Assembly: GCA_009873655.1 (NCBI GenBank)
Contig: WAIB01000008.1
Location: 1 to 64,000 of the forward strand
Direction of reading: 5' to 3'
DNA length: 64,000 nt
From: Nitrospinota bacterium
GTDB lineage: Bacteria > Nitrospinota > Nitrospinia > Nitrospinales > VA-1
Shown here: piece by piece, positions 45,699-54,194 of the stretch
Layout: each line of letters begins with the position of its first letter
Position numbering within the stretch: the stretch's first letter is position 1
The notes under the pieces: generated by a model
Told to the model about the DNA's origin: nothing
Databases searched by the model: none
Seen by the model: only the letters and a program-made list of their open reading frames with translations
Translations under genes and position numbers: made by a program

Positions 45699-46994
45699 TC
45701 AGGAGTTGAACAACCGCCCGAGTTCGATGGTATCTTCCCGGTCGGGTCCCGTAGAAACGATGAGGAATGGGGTTTCCAGCAGGTCGCTTAGGTGTTTGAC
45801 ATAGTCTTTGGCTTTTTGGGGCAACTCATCAAAATCCCGGATTCCCGCCGTTTTCTGCATCCACCCTTCGTGCTCGGTGTAAACCGGTTCGCAACTTTCA
45901 AGGACCTTCGGGTCGGCGGGCATATCTGCATAGACTTTTCCTTCAAATTTGTACCCGGTGCAAACCTTAATGGTTTTGAATCCATCCAGCACATCTATTT
46001 TGGTCAGGATCAACGCTTCAATACCATTAATCTTGATAGCATACCTTGCGACCATGGCATCAAACCATCCGCATCTTCTTGGCCGTCCAGTCGTTGCGCC
46101 AAACTCATGCCCCACCTTCCCGAGCTGCTCACCATCTTTATCAAACAACTCGGTTGGAAAAGGCCCTTCGCCCACCCGCGTGGTATAAGCTTTCATCACC
46201 CCAAGTACCCGGTCTATTTTTGTGGGTGGAATACCGAGACCCGTACAAGCTCCCCCTGCAGAAGAATTGGAAGAAGTCACAAAGGGATAAGTTCCGTGAT
46301 CGACATCCAGCATGGTGCCCTGGGCTCCTTCGCATAGAATTTTTTTATCCCGGGAGATGAGGTTATTCATCAAAACATGGGTATCATCCAGGTATTTCAA
46401 GACCACTTCCCTGAAAACCATCAAATCGGAATACAGGGCATCCAACTCTGAAAGCTCCTTCCCATAAAGGCTTTTAAGGACAAGGCTTTTTTCTTCATGA
46501 TTGGCTTCGAGACGGCTTCGAAGAAATTTTTCATCCCTCAAGTCACAGGTCCGGATCCCGGTACGGGCAATTTTATCTGCATAAGAAGGCCCAATGCCGC
46601 GTCCGGTGGTGCCGATTTTTTGAAATTTCCCGTCGCCTTTTTCACGGCCCTGATCGCTCACCCCGTGGTAGGGCATGATGATATTCGCGCGGTCACTGAT
46701 GACAAGCCTGCCCTCCAGCTCGATGTTGACCTCTTCCAGTTGGCGCATTTCATCCTGCAATGCCATCGGGTCAACGACAACCCCATTGCCGATCACGCAA
46801 AGCTTACCTTTATGAAAAATTCCCGAGGGGATAAGATGGAGAACAAACTCTGTCTCGCCAAAACAAATGGTGTGCCCTGCGTTGTGGCCTCCCTGATAAC
46901 GGGCAACCACATCCACATTCTCGGCAAAGAGATCGATGATCTTACCCTTGCCTTCATCACCCCACTGCATTCCTACGACGACCGCAACCGGCAT
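45699..46994 (-). CDS. purA: Adenylosuccinate synthetase
   Basis: 431 residues, full length. GTP-binding MQWGDEGKGKIIDL at the N-terminus, catalytic Asp and His in that and the GGHNAGHT segments, IGTTGRGIGPSYADK near 127, and TTGRPRRCGWFD near 300. It converts IMP to adenylosuccinate. GGAGGGG lies just before the ATG at 46994. Its GC is back to the window's average, unlike cstA upstream. Confidence 0.97.
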   Translation of the reverse strand: MPVAVVVGMQWGDEGKGKIIDLFAENVDVVARYQGGHNAGHTICFGETEFVLHLIPSGIFHKGKLCVIGNGVVVDPMALQDEMRQLEEVNIELEGRLVISDRANIIMPYHGVSDQGREKGDGKFQKIGTTGRGIGPSYADKIARTGIRTCDLRDEKFLRSRLEANHEEKSLVLKSLYGKELSELDALYSDLMVFREVVLKYLDDTHVLMNNLISRDKKILCEGAQGTMLDVDHGTYPFVTSSNSSAGGACTGLGIPPTKIDRVLGVMKAYTTRVGEGPFPTELFDKDGEQLGKVGHEFGATTGRPRRCGWFDAMVARYAIKINGIEALILTKIDVLDGFKTIKVCTGYKFEGKVYADMPADPKVLESCEPVYTEHEGWMQKTAGIRDFDELPQKAKDYVKHLSDLLETPFLIVSTGPDREDTIELGRLFNS

Positions 46995-47090
46995 TAACCC
47001 CTCCTGAAAAAATTCAAAAAGCCCAAAAAGTTTGAGGCCAGCCCGGTATTATGCTTACCCCTCTCCCCCTTGTCAAGTTACCAGGCGCAG

Positions 47091-47218
47091 GGCCAAAAAG
47101 TCACAGCCTCATCTGCAAAAAAATCAATGCGGTATTTCACAAGAAAAGGATTTAAAAGAAATAATTTTCAAAAGCCCGGGCACATGTGTATCGACATAAA
47201 AGCCGTGACCTTTTGGCC
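47091..47218. mobile_element. Candidate MITE-like element with 17-bp inverted ends
   Basis: Left end GGCCAAAAAGTCACAGC (47091-47107) and right end GCCGTGACCTTTTGGCC (47202-47218) pair with two mismatches, enclosing 94 bases that code for nothing visible. The right end runs into a 25-bp repeat unit. CTGCAAAAAAATCAAT (inside) recurs with one change after the array at 40.9 kb. No clear target-site duplication. Confidence 0.5.
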
Positions 47219-47220
47219 GT

Positions 47221-47265
47221 ACGCCGAGTGGTTTTTATTGCCCCCACGGCTAGTGGCTAGTGCTT
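47221..47265 (-). repeat. Inverted copy of the 25-bp repeat family
   Basis: Read on the minus strand: CACTAGCCGTGGGGGCAATAAAAAC (47260-47236 approx.) then CACTCGGCGTACGGCCAA, matching units 3 and 2 of the array at 40864. Orientation is opposite to that array. It overlaps the end of the CxxC-rich gene, whose stop is at 47257. Confidence 0.6.
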
Positions 47266-47664
47266 GAATTTTTTGAGGAAGGATTTAATGGTGTCTATTT
47301 TTATCATCGGGCCAATATCGATGCCGGGACAAAATCCGCCCACCAGTTTCCACATATTTTTGGAATCCATATTCTCCCGCCAGAAAGGGTAGGCCTGGCA
47401 CTGCTTGGGTTTCGCCTCGTGAATTCCGCATCCTTTATCCGTTAAAAATTCACAGGGCGAGCCGTCTTCCCCCACTTCCAGGACCCATTCCCCATCGTCC
47501 CGGACCAGAAAGGCCTTCTTGAACTCTGCAGGAGAAATGCCGAGATAATCGGCTGCGTTCCGTATATCGTTACGGTCGAAATGCACGATTCCGGGTTTGG
47601 TGCAGCACTTGAAACAATCGGGCTGGCATTCAAACCGCAGCGGTTCTTTTTCCCACCACTTCAT
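47257..47664 (-). CDS. YkgJ-family cysteine-cluster protein
   Basis: 135 residues. Cysteines: CQPDCFKCC near 14-22, CEFL near 68, CGIHEAKPKQCQAYPFW near 76-92 and a Cys near 110. YkgJ proteins are thought to bind zinc or an Fe-S cluster; function unknown. Start ATG at 47664. Its ribosome binding site is inside a hairpin (see next). The last codons overlap the inverted 25-bp repeat. Confidence 0.88.
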   Translation of the reverse strand: MKWWEKEPLRFECQPDCFKCCTKPGIVHFDRNDIRNAADYLGISPAEFKKAFLVRDDGEWVLEVGEDGSPCEFLTDKGCGIHEAKPKQCQAYPFWRENMDSKNMWKLVGGFCPGIDIGPMIKIDTIKSFLKKFKH

Positions 47665-47679
47665 ACGGAGAACCTCCGT
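47665..47679 (-). promoter_or_regulatory. Hairpin covering the ribosome binding site of the YkgJ gene
   Basis: On the minus strand ACGGAG-GTT-CTCCGT is followed directly by the ATG. The Shine-Dalgarno GGAGG lies in the stem, so translation might depend on melting or a bound factor. Confidence 0.5.
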
Positions 47680-47890
47680 TGGTAGATTGCAATATCATTA
47701 TCTGCGAGCAATAGTATTCTCGGCTCAACAAGCCATGGGGAAATGCCTCCCATGCTAATGGGCGGATAACCTCCGCCAGCGTGACGCTGGACTCAACTAG
47801 AAATTATTTTCCTTCCCGCAACACACTTGTTATCTCGGCCCAGCCAGCTTTTGAAAATTGCCTCACATGCAAATGTGTAAAGAGAAGAAA

Positions 47891-49045
47891 TTAAAAAATA
47901 ACCAGATCGTCGCGGTGAATGACCTCTTCGTAAAAGGATTCGCCAATTGATTTTTTAATAGCGGAAGTTTTCATTCCCTTGATTTGCTGAAGGTCACGGG
48001 AATTGTAATTGACGAGACCGCGGCCGATTTCCTTACCTTCTTCATCGAGGATTTTAACGGCCTTTCCAAATTCGAATTCGCCCTGGATTTTTTTCAGTCC
48101 CGCGGGAAGCAGACTTTTACCCCTTTCAACCAGGGCTTTACGCGCGCCTTCGTCAACAACAAGAACACCTGCCGGCTTAAGCGTATGCGCGATCCAGTGT
48201 TTGCGGTCGCGAATCTTTCCCTTGCCTGACCAGAACAAGGTACCGACCTCTTTTCCGGAAAAAATATTTTCCAGGACTTTTTCATCCAATCCATTCACCA
48301 CAAGGGTAGGAATACCAAAACTCATGGTCTTTTTCGCGGCGAGGACCTTGGTGTACATGCCTCCCACGGTCAGCCTGTTATTACTCTTTCCCGCGGTGCG
48401 CTCAATCTCTTCATTCACGCGCCCGACATGGGAAATCAATTCCGCTTTTTCGCCTTTGATTTTTGAAGAAGGGTCCCGGTTAAACAGTCCTTCCACATCG
48501 GAAAGAATGATCAAAAGTTGTGCGTCCACCAGGCAGGCAACCGTTGCGGAAAGAGTGTCATTGTCACCAATCTTGATCTCTTCGACGGTAACGGAATCGT
48601 TCTCATTGATAATGGGAATGACATTCCGCTCCAGAAGAGCTTCAATGGTATGTTTTGCATTTAAATAACGGCGACGGTTACCGAGGTCGTCGTGACTCAA
48701 TAAGATTTGCGCCACCTTGATATCTTTTTTCTCAAAGGCCTTTTCATAAGTGTGCATGAGAAAGCTCTGGCCGATTGCGGCACAGGCCTGCTTTTCCGGA
48801 ATGGAAAGATCGGCCCGGTTCACCCCCAACCTTTCGCGACCGGCCATAATCGCTCCCGAGGATACCAGCACCACATCGTAGCCCTTGTCCTGAATCAGTT
48901 TGATTTTGCGGGCGTAATGCCTCACCCAGTCTTTGCTCAAACCACATTCCAGGGAGGATCGGCCTTTATCCCGGTTAGAGATAACACTGCTGCCGATTTT
49001 AATCACCACACGCTTTATATTTTTTAATATTTCCTGCCGAATCAT
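47891..49045 (-). CDS. proB: Glutamate 5-kinase
   Basis: 384 residues: amino-acid kinase domain (about 1-270; VVIKIGSSVIS, VLVSSGAIMAG, NENDSVTVEEIKIGDNDTLSA, GTLF) plus a C-terminal PUA domain (about 290-370, PAGVLVVDEGARKALVERGKSLLPAG). It makes glutamyl-5-phosphate in proline synthesis; PUA may bind RNA or tune feedback. No proA or obgE is beside it. The gap 47680-47890 upstream of the YkgJ gene holds small hairpins (GGCGGATAACCTCCGCC) but no gene. Start ATG at 49045. Confidence 0.95.
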   Translation of the reverse strand: MIRQEILKNIKRVVIKIGSSVISNRDKGRSSLECGLSKDWVRHYARKIKLIQDKGYDVVLVSSGAIMAGRERLGVNRADLSIPEKQACAAIGQSFLMHTYEKAFEKKDIKVAQILLSHDDLGNRRRYLNAKHTIEALLERNVIPIINENDSVTVEEIKIGDNDTLSATVACLVDAQLLIILSDVEGLFNRDPSSKIKGEKAELISHVGRVNEEIERTAGKSNNRLTVGGMYTKVLAAKKTMSFGIPTLVVNGLDEKVLENIFSGKEVGTLFWSGKGKIRDRKHWIAHTLKPAGVLVVDEGARKALVERGKSLLPAGLKKIQGEFEFGKAVKILDEEGKEIGRGLVNYNSRDLQQIKGMKTSAIKKSIGESFYEEVIHRDDLVIF

Positions 49046-49091
49046 GAAAGTATAAAAACCATCCGCTTTAAAGATAAAGATTCAATGTAGC

Positions 49092-49949
49092 CTAAATTTT
49101 CTGTGAGGTCATGGGAATTTTGAGGGTTTCGGTAATAAATTCATCAAGGGCTTTATAATAATCGCGTCCCCCCATGATATAGGTATCATTATGTCCCGCA
49201 CCTTCGATGGTATAAAAAAATTTAGGATCCGCCGCGGCATCATAAAGTTTTTTTCCAAGATCGAAGGGAACGATTTCATCCCTGTTGCCGTGAAGAAATA
49301 ATTTGGGAAGAGTGATATCTGGCACTTTGTTAACAGCATCCAGCTTTGAACGAATGGCCCATCCTAATGGAATCAGGGGGGAAATTTTTCTGGACATGTC
49401 TGATGCGGAGGTAAAAACCGATTCAAGGATCAACCCGCGCGCGGGTTTGTGGAGGGCCGTTTCCACGGCGCAAATCCCTCCCAGGGAGCGGCCAAAAAGA
49501 AAAAGGGAGTCGACCGAGACGCCTTCTATTTCCAGAATCCGGTTATAGGCCGCCAGGGAGTCCAAATAAATTCCTTCTTCATCGGGCTCTCCCTCGCTTT
49601 TCCCGTAGCCGCGATAATCAAAAATAAAAATATTGAGATTGAGCGGGAGCAATCGCTGAATATTGTCGAGACGGTGACTCAGGTTTCCCGCATTGCCATG
49701 AAACCACAACAGGGTAGCCCTGGCCTGGGGAGAACCAACAAACCAGCCATGAAGCTTTTTCCCGTCTTTAGACTGGAAATTAATATCCTGGACCTCCAAT
49801 CCCATCGAGGCCGGATCCCAATAACCCTCCGGAAATTTTGAAGGATGAAAAATAATTTTTTTTTCACAACTCACTAACAGCACGGCATAAAGAACCATCA
49901 AAACCGCCATGACCCCGAGGGAATGAAAAATCGTCATTACGGCTTTCAC
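49092..49949 (-). CDS. Alpha/beta hydrolase, membrane-anchored
   Basis: 285 residues. An N-terminal membrane segment (about 8-28) is followed by an alpha/beta hydrolase. The nucleophile elbow is GRSLGG (near 148); an oxyanion HG is in LLWFHGNAGNL; a later Asp in HGNRDEIVPF and a His in IEGAGHNDTY complete the triad. Substrate unknown; the group includes membrane-tethered esterases. Its start overlaps NfeD by 4 bases. Confidence 0.87.
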   Translation of the reverse strand: MKAVMTIFHSLGVMAVLMVLYAVLLVSCEKKIIFHPSKFPEGYWDPASMGLEVQDINFQSKDGKKLHGWFVGSPQARATLLWFHGNAGNLSHRLDNIQRLLPLNLNIFIFDYRGYGKSEGEPDEEGIYLDSLAAYNRILEIEGVSVDSLFLFGRSLGGICAVETALHKPARGLILESVFTSASDMSRKISPLIPLGWAIRSKLDAVNKVPDITLPKLFLHGNRDEIVPFDLGKKLYDAAADPKFFYTIEGAGHNDTYIMGGRDYYKALDEFITETLKIPMTSQKI

Positions 49950-51247
49950 TTTTCCGGAGAGGATGTTTTTTTGACTTTTATCTTAAGCCCTTCCACGGCT
50001 TCAACACTCACCTCTTCGCCTTCCTTTATTTCTCCTTCGCATTCCGCTTCCCATAATTCTCCATGCACCAGAACCCGTCCATGAGGATTCAAAGTCTCCT
50101 TCACAAATCCTGTTTCCCCCAGCATGCCCTCCGCTCCACCCTGTTTTTTCAGGCTCAGGGTTCGAGTCGCAAAAACAATAATCCCGATTGAACAAGCAAT
50201 TGCAATTCCCATGGTCGGATAAAGAACCGTGCGTGAAATCTGCATCGCGGGGTCATCGCTGTCTATCAACATGGTAGACCCTAAAAATATCGAGACCACT
50301 CCCGCAAGGGACAAAAGGCCGTAACTCATCACCCCGATTTCAGCAACAAAAAACAGGGCCCCGAGTAAAATCAACAGCAAACCTGCATAATCAATGGGAA
50401 GGGTCTGCATTGCATAAAGTGCCAGCACCATACTGACGGCACCAATCACCCCCGGAAAGATCAGTCCCGGATTCGACAACTCAAAATAAAGGCCCACCAT
50501 CCCGATCATCATAAGCATGTAGGCCACGTTTGGGTTGGAAATGATATCCAGCATTTTTTGCCTGGCATTCATTTCGTGATATACGATTTCCAGGTCACCG
50601 GTCTTCAATTTCACCGGACCCGACGCCACCCGGACTTCCCGTCCATCAACAGCAAGCGCAAGGGCTTTAATATCGGCAGCAATGAGATCGATTACATTGA
50701 GCCGTTTCGCTTCTTCCGCAGAAATCGAAACACTCTTGACCACTGCCAACTCGGCCCAGTGGCTGTTGCGTTTTCTCAGTTCGGCAAGGGAACGGATGTA
50801 AGCCGCGGCATCATTGACCACTTTTTTTTCCATGGTCTTTGCCTGTTCCCCTTCGCCGCCCCCTCCCATCAAGTTCACGGGATGCGCTGCGCCTATATTG
50901 GTGCCGGGGGCCATCGCCGCAATATGAGAAGCGATGGTGATAAATGTTCCTGCGGAGGCAGCGCGTGATCCGCTGGGGGAAACATAAGAAGCAACCGGGA
51001 CATGGGAGCTCTGGATTTTTTTTATGATCTGCCGCATGGAAATATCCAGTCCACCCGGAGTATCCATATTGAGAACAACCAGGGCCTGATTATCCTGATT
51101 GGCTTGATTGATTTCCTGGGAAACAAATTCCGCGACCGCGGGATTGATGGCACCCGAAATCTTCACCACCACGATCTGGTTTTCTGCAAAGGCCGGGGAA
51201 GCCAGCCAGAAAAACCATAACAAAATGAAGGATTTTTTATTCCACAT
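49946..51247 (-). CDS. NfeD-type membrane serine protease (ClpP class)
   Basis: 433 residues. Signal-like N-terminus, then a ClpP-like protease domain (about 25-215): nucleophile Ser in PSGSRAASAGTF and Lys in KKVVNDAAAYIRSLA. Five or so membrane segments follow (about 230-365), and a C-terminal NfeD OB domain. These long NfeD proteins cut membrane proteins and work with stomatins; no stomatin gene is adjacent. It overlaps the alpha/beta hydrolase by 4 bases. Confidence 0.9.
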   Translation of the reverse strand: MWNKKSFILLWFFWLASPAFAENQIVVVKISGAINPAVAEFVSQEINQANQDNQALVVLNMDTPGGLDISMRQIIKKIQSSHVPVASYVSPSGSRAASAGTFITIASHIAAMAPGTNIGAAHPVNLMGGGGEGEQAKTMEKKVVNDAAAYIRSLAELRKRNSHWAELAVVKSVSISAEEAKRLNVIDLIAADIKALALAVDGREVRVASGPVKLKTGDLEIVYHEMNARQKMLDIISNPNVAYMLMMIGMVGLYFELSNPGLIFPGVIGAVSMVLALYAMQTLPIDYAGLLLILLGALFFVAEIGVMSYGLLSLAGVVSIFLGSTMLIDSDDPAMQISRTVLYPTMGIAIACSIGIIVFATRTLSLKKQGGAEGMLGETGFVKETLNPHGRVLVHGELWEAECEGEIKEGEEVSVEAVEGLKIKVKKTSSPEK

Positions 51248-51376
51248 GACAGAAAACCTCTAATGAAGTTTTGCTTGTTATTATTGTTTCACAGCGCCGA
51301 AAGCAAATCAAAGAGGTTTTACCTGAAAATAAATGTTAAACTGATTTTTGTATTAATTTAACCGCAGGAAGACTGG

Positions 51377-51823
51377 ATGAGCTACAAAACCATATTCATT
51401 GTCGACCCCATTCGCAGTGACCGCATACAAATGGCCAAGTTTCTAAGCGAAGAAATCTTCACGATCATGAGCTTCGTTTCGATAAATGACTGTTTCAAGC
51501 GTCCCGATCTGATTCATTGTGATCTGATCGTTTTCGTCCCTCGCAAAGATAAAAGCGAAATCAAACACCTGTTCCATATAAAAAAGAAATACCGGCAGAT
51601 TCCAATCATCCTTCTTTTAAATAACGATTTTCCCGACATCAACCTTGTAGAATTGACGGACAACGGTTTCGCCTCTCCCTACAAGGCACCGAACAATGAA
51701 AAAGTCAGGGAAATCATGCTGGGACTGCTGGCTCCCGATGGTTTGCCTTCGCGGACAGAAGTTCCCCATCCCGTTCCCATTGCAGATGAAGTTCAGGCTG
51801 CCTTAACCACGAGACCCGAATGA
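51377..51823 (+). CDS. Degenerate CheY-like receiver protein
   Basis: 148 residues. The pattern of a receiver is kept ([18 protein letters not shown]; later [13 protein letters not shown]; and SPYKAP), but the phospho-acceptor Asp is missing: the strand that should end in D reads [11 protein letters not shown]. Part of the acidic pocket (VDPIRSD) and the lysine remain. It is likely a pseudo-receiver, without phosphorylation. The C-terminus (about 115-148) is P/E-rich. It overlaps kdsA by 4 bases (ATGA), suggesting co-translation. Confidence 0.82.
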   Translation: MSYKTIFIVDPIRSDRIQMAKFLSEEIFTIMSFVSINDCFKRPDLIHCDLIVFVPRKDKSEIKHLFHIKKKYRQIPIILLLNNDFPDINLVELTDNGFASPYKAPNNEKVREIMLGLLAPDGLPSRTEVPHPVPIADEVQAALTTRPE

Positions 51824-52680
51824 GCTCAACACCCAAACTGACTCGACCCATTGCAGTAGGCCCCTATTCCATAGGCGATCAAAATCCCCTGGCCCTCATT
51901 GGCGGGCCTTGTGTGATCGAGTCCGAACAAATTGCAATGGGTATCGCGGAAAAACTTAAACGCATTACAACCGATTCAGGGGTTCCATTTATTTTTAAAG
52001 CGTCTTACGACAAAGCCAATCGTACTTCCATAAAGTCTTTCCGGGGACCCGGCCTGGTGAATGGATTAAAAGTTCTGCAAAAAATAAAAACCGAACTGGA
52101 TCTGCCCGTTTTATCTGACGTCCATAAAGAAGAAGAAGTCGAACCCGCCGCTGAAGTTCTCGACATCCTGCAAATTCCCGCGTTCCTTTGCCGCCAGACC
52201 GACCTGTTGGTTAAAGCGGCAAAAACCGACAAACCCATCAATGTTAAAAAAGGTCAGTTCCTGGCACCGTGGGATATGAAAAATGTCGTCGTCAAACTTG
52301 AAGAAAGCGGCAACAGCAATATTCTTCTCACCGAGCGGGGCGCTACCTTCGGCTATAACAATCTGGTGGTGGATATGCGGTCCCTGGTATTGATGCGCGA
52401 CCACGGCTATCCGGTGGTATTCGATGCAACTCACAGCCTGCAGCAACCCGGTGGACAGGGAACTAAAAGCGGCGGACAAAGTGAGATGGTTCCCGATCTC
52501 GCCCGCGGTGCGGTTGCGGTGGGTTGCGATGCCCTGTTCATGGAAATCCATCCCGATCCCAGCCAGGCGCTTTCAGATGGACCCAATATGTTGAAACTCG
52601 ACCTGGTACCGGATCTTCTGGAACAACTGGTAACACTCGACCAGGTTGTAAAAGGCAAAACAGCGGTTAAACCAAACTAA
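51820..52680 (+). CDS. kdsA: 3-deoxy-8-phosphooctulonate synthase
   Basis: 286 residues. Conserved: GGPCVIESE near 28, [20 protein letters not shown] near 55-74, [12 protein letters not shown] and FLCRQTDLL near 113-132, [11 protein letters not shown], and [14 protein letters not shown] near 206. The metal-free class has Asn where metal-dependent forms have Cys near the start. It makes KDO-8-phosphate for lipopolysaccharide. Translationally coupled to the pseudo-receiver. Confidence 0.96.
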   Translation: MSSTPKLTRPIAVGPYSIGDQNPLALIGGPCVIESEQIAMGIAEKLKRITTDSGVPFIFKASYDKANRTSIKSFRGPGLVNGLKVLQKIKTELDLPVLSDVHKEEEVEPAAEVLDILQIPAFLCRQTDLLVKAAKTDKPINVKKGQFLAPWDMKNVVVKLEESGNSNILLTERGATFGYNNLVVDMRSLVLMRDHGYPVVFDATHSLQQPGGQGTKSGGQSEMVPDLARGAVAVGCDALFMEIHPDPSQALSDGPNMLKLDLVPDLLEQLVTLDQVVKGKTAVKPN

Positions 52681-52707
52681 AAACAAGTATGGAGAAAATT
52701 TATTTTT

Positions 52708-52786
52708 CCCCTCAACCTGACCTTCTCCCGCCAGGGGAGAAGGAAATACATCCCTCTCCCTTGAGGGGAGAGGGGCTGGGTGAGGG
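52708..52786. repeat. CTCTCCCC-type element between kdsA and the Kelch gene
   Basis: Holds CCTTCTCCC (52721-52729) / GGGGAGAAGG (52734-52743) and CCCTCTCCC (52752-52760) / GGGGAGAGGG (52765-52774), with outer CCCCTCAACC and GGGTGAGGG ends. It is open in the frame of the Kelch gene and extends that ORF upstream (to 52689). Confidence 0.72.
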
Positions 52787-52814
52787 TGATTTCAAAATAT
52801 TTCCATTCACTGAA

Positions 52815-53762
52815 ATGCTCATTAGAACCGCTATAATTGCCCTGATTACAGGAACGCTGTTGCCAATCATGTCCGTTTATGCTCAGGGAACCTGGAAACA
52901 ACTCCCCGTAACGCCGACTATCCGGACAGAAAACTCAGCCGCACTCCTCGAAGAAAAAATTTATGTTTTAGGCGGTTTCACACCCAAAGGCATTACCGCA
53001 CGCGTCGATGTCTGGGACCCGGTACTCAACAATTGGGGTCTGGCAATTCCACTCCCACAGGGACTCCATCACACAACCGCAACTGTTTTGAACGGAAAGC
53101 TTTATATCATCGGTGGATTTGAATCCGGATTCTGGAAACCGGTCAATACCACTTACGAGTACGACCCCGATCTGCATAGATGGTCCCATAAAACTCCCAT
53201 GCCAACAGCCAGGGGAGCGCTTGCGGCGGCCGTGATCGACGGGAAAATACATCTTGTGGGAGGTGCCCATAGAAAATTATTCAATCTGGTAAACACAAAT
53301 GCGCATGAAGTTTATGATCCGACAACCGACTCCTGGGAAACGTTGCCACCCCTGCCCACACCAAGAGATCATCTTACCGTGACCGCGGCGAACGGCAAAC
53401 TCTTCGCCATCGGTGGACGAGTCGATGTCAATTACAACAATAACCTCGACGTAAATGAATCTTACGATCCCAAAACCCGGCAATGGAAGAAACACGCTCC
53501 CTTGCCCACGGCCCGCAGCGGCATCACATCCCAATTTTTAAAAGGGTGGATTCATGTTATTGGAGGCGAGTCGGGAGAAGGAACGTTTGTTGAAAATGAG
53601 GCCTATAACCCTGAAACAGATAAATGGGAAACGTTTCCACCCTTGCCCGGCGGCCTGCACGGACTGGCGTCCGTTATTTTGAAGGGGAAAATCCATATCC
53701 TAAACGGCGGACCCAATCCCGGTGGCGGGGGCAGTAATTCCCACCTCGTTTTTTCTCCCTAG
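52815..53762 (+). CDS. Kelch-repeat protein, secreted
   Basis: About 315 residues from the ATG at 52815. This start gives a good signal peptide (about 1-22, MLIRTAIIALITG, ending VYAQ). An upstream in-frame ATG at 52689 would add 42 residues encoded by the palindromic repeat, so it was rejected. Six or so Kelch repeats follow, with the double-Gly/Tyr/Trp pattern (IYVLGGF, LYIIGGFESG, IHLVGGA, LFAIGGR, IHVIGGE). They form a beta propeller, usually for binding. Partner unknown. Confidence 0.9.
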   Translation: MLIRTAIIALITGTLLPIMSVYAQGTWKQLPVTPTIRTENSAALLEEKIYVLGGFTPKGITARVDVWDPVLNNWGLAIPLPQGLHHTTATVLNGKLYIIGGFESGFWKPVNTTYEYDPDLHRWSHKTPMPTARGALAAAVIDGKIHLVGGAHRKLFNLVNTNAHEVYDPTTDSWETLPPLPTPRDHLTVTAANGKLFAIGGRVDVNYNNNLDVNESYDPKTRQWKKHAPLPTARSGITSQFLKGWIHVIGGESGEGTFVENEAYNPETDKWETFPPLPGGLHGLASVILKGKIHILNGGPNPGGGGSNSHLVFSP

Positions 53763-54194
53763 CGTCAGGGACACTCTAACGAGGGAGGTAATAGGGGAAA
53801 ACTCGTAATAAGCTTGAAGAAATTTGATTGGGAATTTGGATGGATCAATCGGCTTCCACGCCTGGTGGGGGGGAGGGCGGCTCCCTCAAGGGGAGCCGGA
53901 GAGAAAAAAGCTTGTTAGCCATCGAGGTTGGCACGCCACGGATTGGGCCACTTGGAGGTAACCCCAATCCGTTGGAGGTGGCAGTGCCAGTTCGAATCTT
54001 CACTTTTAATAAAGCAATCCCCATGCCAAATATTAATTTTTGCTCAAGATTTAGAGTAACTCCAATTAAATAAAGGCTTAGTAATTTTCCGGCAGGTGAG
54101 GCACGCGTCAGAGTTACAGGCAAAAATGACCCTGAACCGTCAATTTCTTCCTCATTTTGCCTTGGGAACACCCCCTTTCCAAAATTAAAGGGGA
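53763..54194. other. Intergenic gap of 432 bases with structured elements
   Basis: Between convergent genes. It holds a short CGGCTCCC (53878-53885) / GGGAGCCG (53891-53898) palindrome and the long hairpin listed next. No gene is supported: the minus frame over 53845-54171 has no ribosome binding site or recognisable domain, and it runs through both palindromes. Confidence 0.5.
53929..53989. repeat. Long near-perfect hairpin (61 bases)
   Basis: Outer stem TGGCACGCCAC (53929-53939) pairs with GTGGC (53978-53982), a bulged A, and GTGCCA (53984-53989). Inner stem GGATTGGG (53940-53947) pairs with CCCAATCC (53963-53970), with a 15-base loop; GTTGGAG forms a bulge. TTGGAGGT occurs twice. A terminal TTCGAATC recalls a tRNA T-loop but no T-stem forms. 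Palindromic repeat or structured RNA; neither can be told from one copy. Confidence 0.6.

Noticed and set aside
53929..53998. tRNA-like sequence with TTCGAATC
   Set aside because: No T-stem pairs around TTCGAAT (only two of five pairs form) and no acceptor stem or anticodon arm fits.
53845..54171. Minus-strand frame of 108 codons
   Set aside because: It runs through two palindromes, has no ribosome binding site and no domain; it is most likely a shadow of repeat DNA.
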